A DNA stretch of 64,000 nt from Martinezella rhizogenes. Lineage in GTDB: Bacteria; Pseudomonadota; Alphaproteobacteria; Rhizobiales; Rhizobiaceae. A program made the position numbers and the translations under genes. The notes below the pieces were generated by a model. The model worked only from the letters and a program-made list of their open reading frames with translations, was not told the origin of the DNA and did not search any database. The stretch is taken from positions 372,001 through 436,000 of the forward strand of contig JAAMEZ010000036.1 of NCBI GenBank assembly GCA_013322215.1. Reading direction: 5' to 3'. Below, piece after piece: positions 60,774-64,000 of this stretch. Every line of letters starts with the position of its first letter. The first letter of the stretch is position 1.

Positions 60774-60824
60774 GGTAACGTTATCATTGGCTACCGTGTA
60801 ACACTCGATGGTAACGTTGTCATT
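60774..60824. promoter_or_regulatory. Two direct-repeat operator candidates upstream of the PLP-enzyme operon
   Basis: GGTAACGTTATCATT (60774-60788) and GGTAACGTTGTCATT (60810-60824) are near-identical direct repeats 36 bases apart. Each has an AACGTT core like LacI-family operators. They lie just upstream of the first gene; the LacI protein encoded at the operon end is the likely binder. Confidence 0.65.
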
Positions 60825-61045
60825 TTGAATCTTCAGGGCATCGATGTTTTTTCTATGAGGTCTTCCTGGGCGCAAAAAATGCCAGCGTTGTCGTCCGAAG
60901 GGGGAGGCTTTATAATATTGGAGCGTCGTGCCAGCAGCGTCCAAGTGGCGAACGACGACATGCAATGGCCGTGGTGTCGCTGTGCCATGACCAATTTGCC
61001 GGTCACGTGCATTTGGATCGGGGTCGATGCAGTGCCAGCAGCCGT

Positions 61046-62251
61046 TTAGAGGCCGTCTACCGCCGTTCGAACCCAGTCCAGTCGCTTGGCCGGAACAAGA
61101 CCATAATTGTAGAAATTGATACCATCGGCACCTGCGTCGATCGCCGCCCTGGTACGGACGGCAAGATCGGCATCCGAGGTGATCTCAGGATAGAAAAGGC
61201 GGCAGCCGAGGCCAAGATATTTCTCTGTCCCCAGCGCCTTGCGCCCGCTCTTGATGACCGCTGCCACGGCATCGGGCTGCATGTCGTAGCAGCAAAGGAT
61301 GGCTCCATCGCAGATCTTGCCGACGGCCTCGAGGTCGACGCCACCAAGCCAGCCATCCTTTAGATCGATAAGCACGATTTTGGTTGCGGGATCGGCTTCC
61401 GCGCGTATCTCCCTGACGAGGCTGGTAACCGGCTCCGTGCGCCACTGTAGATAGGCGTAAAGATCGGGCCAGGCCTTGAAGACATCGATGCCGGCGGAAG
61501 GGAAATCCGGGAACTGTTTTTCGGGCGTCTCGCGCTCGCACATCGCGGCGATAAAGCCGGAAACCGTCCGGCGCGCCGCATCGGCGCTCACCCCCGCGTT
61601 TGTCGCGCGTGCCATGCAATGATCACAGAAGCAAAGCGACAGGAAGAAATCATCCTCGGCATTCAGGCCGACCCCATCCTTTTCGTGATGGAATTCATGT
61701 GCAAAGCCCATGAAATTCGGGCTTTCCAGTTCCAGCATATCCGGCTTGTAGTGCGTCGTGACATCCTTGACGAGGGTGACGACATAGTCGCGCGCCGCCG
61801 GGCTCGAAGGGCAGAGATTGTAGTAGTTCGGATTGCCGAAAGCGTTGCGGGTGACATGGGCGGGATGCAGCATGCCGAGCCGCGTATTGTGCAGGCAGAC
61901 GGTCCAGCATGATACCCGCAGGCCGCCCCTCGATCGCTCGTCGATGAGGGCCTGCAGCATGTCGCCATGCTCGACGACATGCTGTGCCACCAGAGGACGG
62001 ATTTCCTTGTCCTGCCACAGCGCCTCATTCATCTGACAATAGACTGTGCCATCCTCCGGGAAATAGGCCTTCCTCATAGGGCTGCGCGGCTGCAGGAAAC
62101 GGCCGGCATGATAGGAGGTCGCAAGACTGATCGTATTCAGACCTGCGCGATCGCGCAGATCGGCAAACAGACCCGTGATCCCTTGTTCCTGAACATCCCA
62201 GGGATAGGTCCACATGGAGAGATGTCTGGGCTGGAGCGTCATATCCGACAT
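61046..62251 (-). CDS. Uncharacterised (beta/alpha)8-type protein, glycoside-hydrolase-like
   Basis: The 401-residue protein is cytosolic with no signal. It opens RHLSMWTYPWDVQEQG and continues with alternating strands and helices; VSCWTVCLHNTRLG, MLELESPNFMGFAHEFHHEK and LCFCDHCMAR look like barrel strands with a cysteine pair. KIVLIDLKDGWLGG and GADGINFYNYGLVP complete the pattern. It resembles barrel hydrolases in outline, but I cannot assign a GH family or catalytic acids (Glu in LELES is a candidate). GGAG precedes the ATG. It follows the amidohydrolase by one base, so the two act in one pathway. Confidence 0.65.
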   Translation of the reverse strand: MSDMTLQPRHLSMWTYPWDVQEQGITGLFADLRDRAGLNTISLATSYHAGRFLQPRSPMRKAYFPEDGTVYCQMNEALWQDKEIRPLVAQHVVEHGDMLQALIDERSRGGLRVSCWTVCLHNTRLGMLHPAHVTRNAFGNPNYYNLCPSSPAARDYVVTLVKDVTTHYKPDMLELESPNFMGFAHEFHHEKDGVGLNAEDDFFLSLCFCDHCMARATNAGVSADAARRTVSGFIAAMCERETPEKQFPDFPSAGIDVFKAWPDLYAYLQWRTEPVTSLVREIRAEADPATKIVLIDLKDGWLGGVDLEAVGKICDGAILCCYDMQPDAVAAVIKSGRKALGTEKYLGLGCRLFYPEITSDADLAVRTRAAIDAGADGINFYNYGLVPAKRLDWVRTAVDGL

Positions 62252-62252
62252 T

Positions 62253-63197
62253 CTAATCTCCGCTTGTGTCGTCCGGCTCTAGCCCGAGACGGTAGGTAAG
62301 ATTTGCCGTGGTGAAGAAAAGGTCGCCCTGTTCCTCGCTGCTCAACGCTGCCGCCACGGTTCGGAAAACATCATAGACCTCGCCGAAGGAGGCATGCAGC
62401 CCGGCAACGGGAAAATCGCTGGCAAACATCGCCCGCTTGGTACCGAAGCATTCGAGGCAGTGCTCGATGACCGGCTGCAGGCTTTCCAGTGTCCATTGCG
62501 GATCATAGGCGACGAGATCGGAAATCTTGATCCGGACATTGTCCGCCCGCGACAGCTCCCGCAACCCTTCCCGCCAGGCCGCCATCCCCTCGAGACTGCG
62601 ATCGGCCGGGCTGCCGCAATGATTGACGACGAACATCATGTCGGGAAAATCCGCGACCAGCCGGACGGCCTCGTCGAACTGCCAGGGAAACAACATCAAA
62701 TCGAAGACGAGCCCAAGCCGCCCGGCATGTCGCAGCCCCAAGCGCCAGCGATCGTCCTGCATCAGCCCCTTCGTCTTGGCAAAGCTCTTGGCCGGCTCCG
62801 GATGCCAGCTGACGATGTCGCGCAACCCGACGACGCGAGCATTTGCCGCCTCGGCCTCGATCCGGGACGCGGCGTCGGGGCTATCCAGCGGAACGCGGAC
62901 GATGTAGCGGCGGGCAACTTCACCTGCCTTGTCGAGCGTATCGAGCCAGGCCGTTTCCTCGGCCAGATGTGCTTGCGACCAGCCGGCCTCGACATGAACC
63001 GTGGCAACGATATTCTGTCCCCTGGCATCGGCTAGGTAATCCGTAGCACCATAATTGCGACGGATGGGTTCGATGCTGCCGAAGACCATTTCATCATCGG
63101 CATCGCTCTTTCGGCGGAGCCAGGGATGACGATCGAGAGACAGATCCCATAGGTGATGATGAGGATCGATAACCGGGCCCGCGTAACGCGGGCTCAT
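62253..63197 (-). CDS. Amidohydrolase-superfamily lactonase-like protein (COG3618)
   Basis: The 314-residue protein has the metal-binding start VIDPHHHLWDLSLDRHPW near residue 8, VHVEAGWSQAH near 73, VVNHCGSPADR near 190 and MFASDFPVAGLHASFGEV near 265, where Asp is catalytic. Members act as L-fucono-1,5-lactonase, L-rhamnono-lactonase or 2-pyrone-4,6-dicarboxylate lactonase. ATG overlaps the permease TGA by four bases. In this sugar-importer context a sugar lactone is the likelier substrate. Confidence 0.85.
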   Translation of the reverse strand: MSPRYAGPVIDPHHHLWDLSLDRHPWLRRKSDADDEMVFGSIEPIRRNYGATDYLADARGQNIVATVHVEAGWSQAHLAEETAWLDTLDKAGEVARRYIVRVPLDSPDAASRIEAEAANARVVGLRDIVSWHPEPAKSFAKTKGLMQDDRWRLGLRHAGRLGLVFDLMLFPWQFDEAVRLVADFPDMMFVVNHCGSPADRSLEGMAAWREGLRELSRADNVRIKISDLVAYDPQWTLESLQPVIEHCLECFGTKRAMFASDFPVAGLHASFGEVYDVFRTVAAALSSEEQGDLFFTTANLTYRLGLEPDDTSGD

Positions 63198-64000
63198 CGT
63201 CGCGCTTCCCGGCCGGAAATCAGCAGCAGCGCCAGAATGAGCGATCCGAACATGATCGAACGCCATCCGGCCGATGCATTGACGACCGTGATGAGGGCCG
63301 TCGTCGTCACCAGCAAGATTGCGCCTGGAACGGTACCGGCATAGGTGCCGCGTCCGCCGAGAATGGAGGTGCCTCCAAGAACGACGGCCGCGATGGATGT
63401 CAGGAGATAGGGATCACCGATCCCGACATAACCCTGTCTGTTCATGCCCAGGACCAGCATGCCGGCAAGACCTGCGAAGAAGCCCGACAGCCCGTAGAGA
63501 ATGAGGGTATTGCGGATCACGCTGACACCGGACAATCGTGCCGCAACCACATTGGCGCCAAGCGCCAGAAAGCGCGCGCCCATCGGCGTTCGATGCAGCA
63601 ACATCAGAACGACGGCGGAGACGAACACCCAGAGAATGATACCCGCGGGAATGCCGAAGGGACGCGCCGAGCCCAGCCAGATGACGGCGGCATTCGTGAC
63701 AGAAACTGCGCTGCCGCCGGCGACGATCACGAGCAGCCCCTGCAGAAAGGTCGCCATCGCCAGGGTCATGATGATCGGCGGCACGCGCAGGAAGGCAGCG
63801 CCGGCGCCGTTGAGCACGCCGATCACCGTCGCAAGCATCAATGACAGGACGATACCGACAAGGCCGGTCGGATCCCAGCCCGGCGAAATCAGCGGCAGCA
63901 TGATCGCGGTCACGGTAGTGACCGCGCCGACCGACAGGTCGATCCCGCCCATGACGATCACCAGTGTCTGGCCAGCGGCGACAATGCCGATGACGGCGGA
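63194..64000 (-). CDS. RbsC-type sugar ABC permease, 5' end off window
   Basis: About 268 codons are visible up to the right edge; the start lies outside. The visible part has VMGGIDLSVGAVTTVTAIML, GANVVAARLSGVSVIRN and AAVVLGGTSILGGRGTYAG, typical of the ribose permease family. The frame continues to base 64000 as AGQTLVIVMGG, so the apparent GTG start at 63961 is internal. Its stop overlaps the lactonase-like gene; the rest of the importer must be to the right. Confidence 0.88.
   Translation of the reverse strand, partial: SAVIGIVAAGQTLVIVMGGIDLSVGAVTTVTAIMLPLISPGWDPTGLVGIVLSLMLATVIGVLNGAGAAFLRVPPIIMTLAMATFLQGLLVIVAGGSAVSVTNAAVIWLGSARPFGIPAGIILWVFVSAVVLMLLHRTPMGARFLALGANVVAARLSGVSVIRNTLILYGLSGFFAGLAGMLVLGMNRQGYVGIGDPYLLTSIAAVVLGGTSILGGRGTYAGTVPGAILLVTTTALITVVNASAGWRSIMFGSLILALLLISGREARR

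Noticed and set aside
63194..63961. Permease start at GTG 63961
   Set aside because: Coding continues upstream to the window edge with typical permease residues, so the gene is truncated by the window rather than starting there.

Overview
The window looks like a piece of a secondary replicon (chromid or megaplasmid) of a fast-growing member of the Rhizobiaceae, probably Rhizobium. The pointers are high-GC alphaproteobacterial codon use, two copies of a RIME-like rhizobial intergenic repeat, and the density of ABC uptake operons, each with its own LacI or LysR regulator. No rRNA, tRNA, CRISPR array, phage region or replication origin was seen. The only mobile element is one IS5-family insertion sequence.

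Left part (1-9000): an aromatic-degradation operon on the minus strand. It encodes a hydroxyquinol-type intradiol dioxygenase, maleylacetate reductase, a branched-chain/aromatic-type ABC importer (binding protein, LivG, LivF, LivH, LivM) and a phenol-type FAD monooxygenase cut by the left edge. A divergent LysR gene faces it. The likely logic is uptake of a phenolic compound, hydroxylation to hydroxyquinol, ring cleavage to maleylacetate and reduction to 3-oxoadipate. The dioxygenase has Asn where the family has its first iron-ligand His.

9000-18100: a winged-helix regulator, a membrane-anchored OmpR-type HTH/TPR protein, a TadE/TadG-like secreted protein, a lone ureidoglycine aminohydrolase (allE), an ankyrin-repeat protein, an OmpR/EnvZ-type two-component pair and a ParDE-like toxin-antitoxin pair.

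18100-27100: a sugar operon with LacI regulator, RbsB-like binding protein, double ATPase, two permeases, FGGY kinase and class II aldolase. It is divergent from a tagatose-3-epimerase-type isomerase across a promoter region with two matching LacI-type operators. Together they suggest epimerisation, 1-phosphorylation and aldol cleavage of an imported ketose.

27100-41600: L,D-transpeptidase, cyclopropane fatty acid synthase, a polyol-type cluster (two SDRs, a PfkB kinase and a divergent L-xylulose-reductase-like SDR), a secreted VOC protein, a FAH-type hydratase, an AraC/GyrI regulator, the IS5 element, a membrane AraC regulator, a fatty acid hydroxylase and a CheW-like protein.

41600-46700: a dipeptide-type ABC operon (DppABCDF order).

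46700-54000: small secreted or membrane proteins, and a NarX/NarL-type two-component pair bracketed by two secreted Gly/Asn-rich proteins.

54000-60800: an operon of a D-serine-dehydratase-like PLP enzyme, a polar amino acid ABC importer, a DoeB/aspartoacylase-like deacylase and a terminal LacI gene, with two direct-repeat operators upstream. 61000-64000: the 3' end of another operon, with an RbsC-type permease (cut by the right edge), a COG3618-like amidohydrolase and an uncharacterised barrel protein.

A recurrent theme is a stem-loop or RIME element just downstream of each complete ABC operon's binding-protein gene. Start codons were chosen from ribosome-binding sites and family length. All functional assignments come from reading the translations, without database searches.
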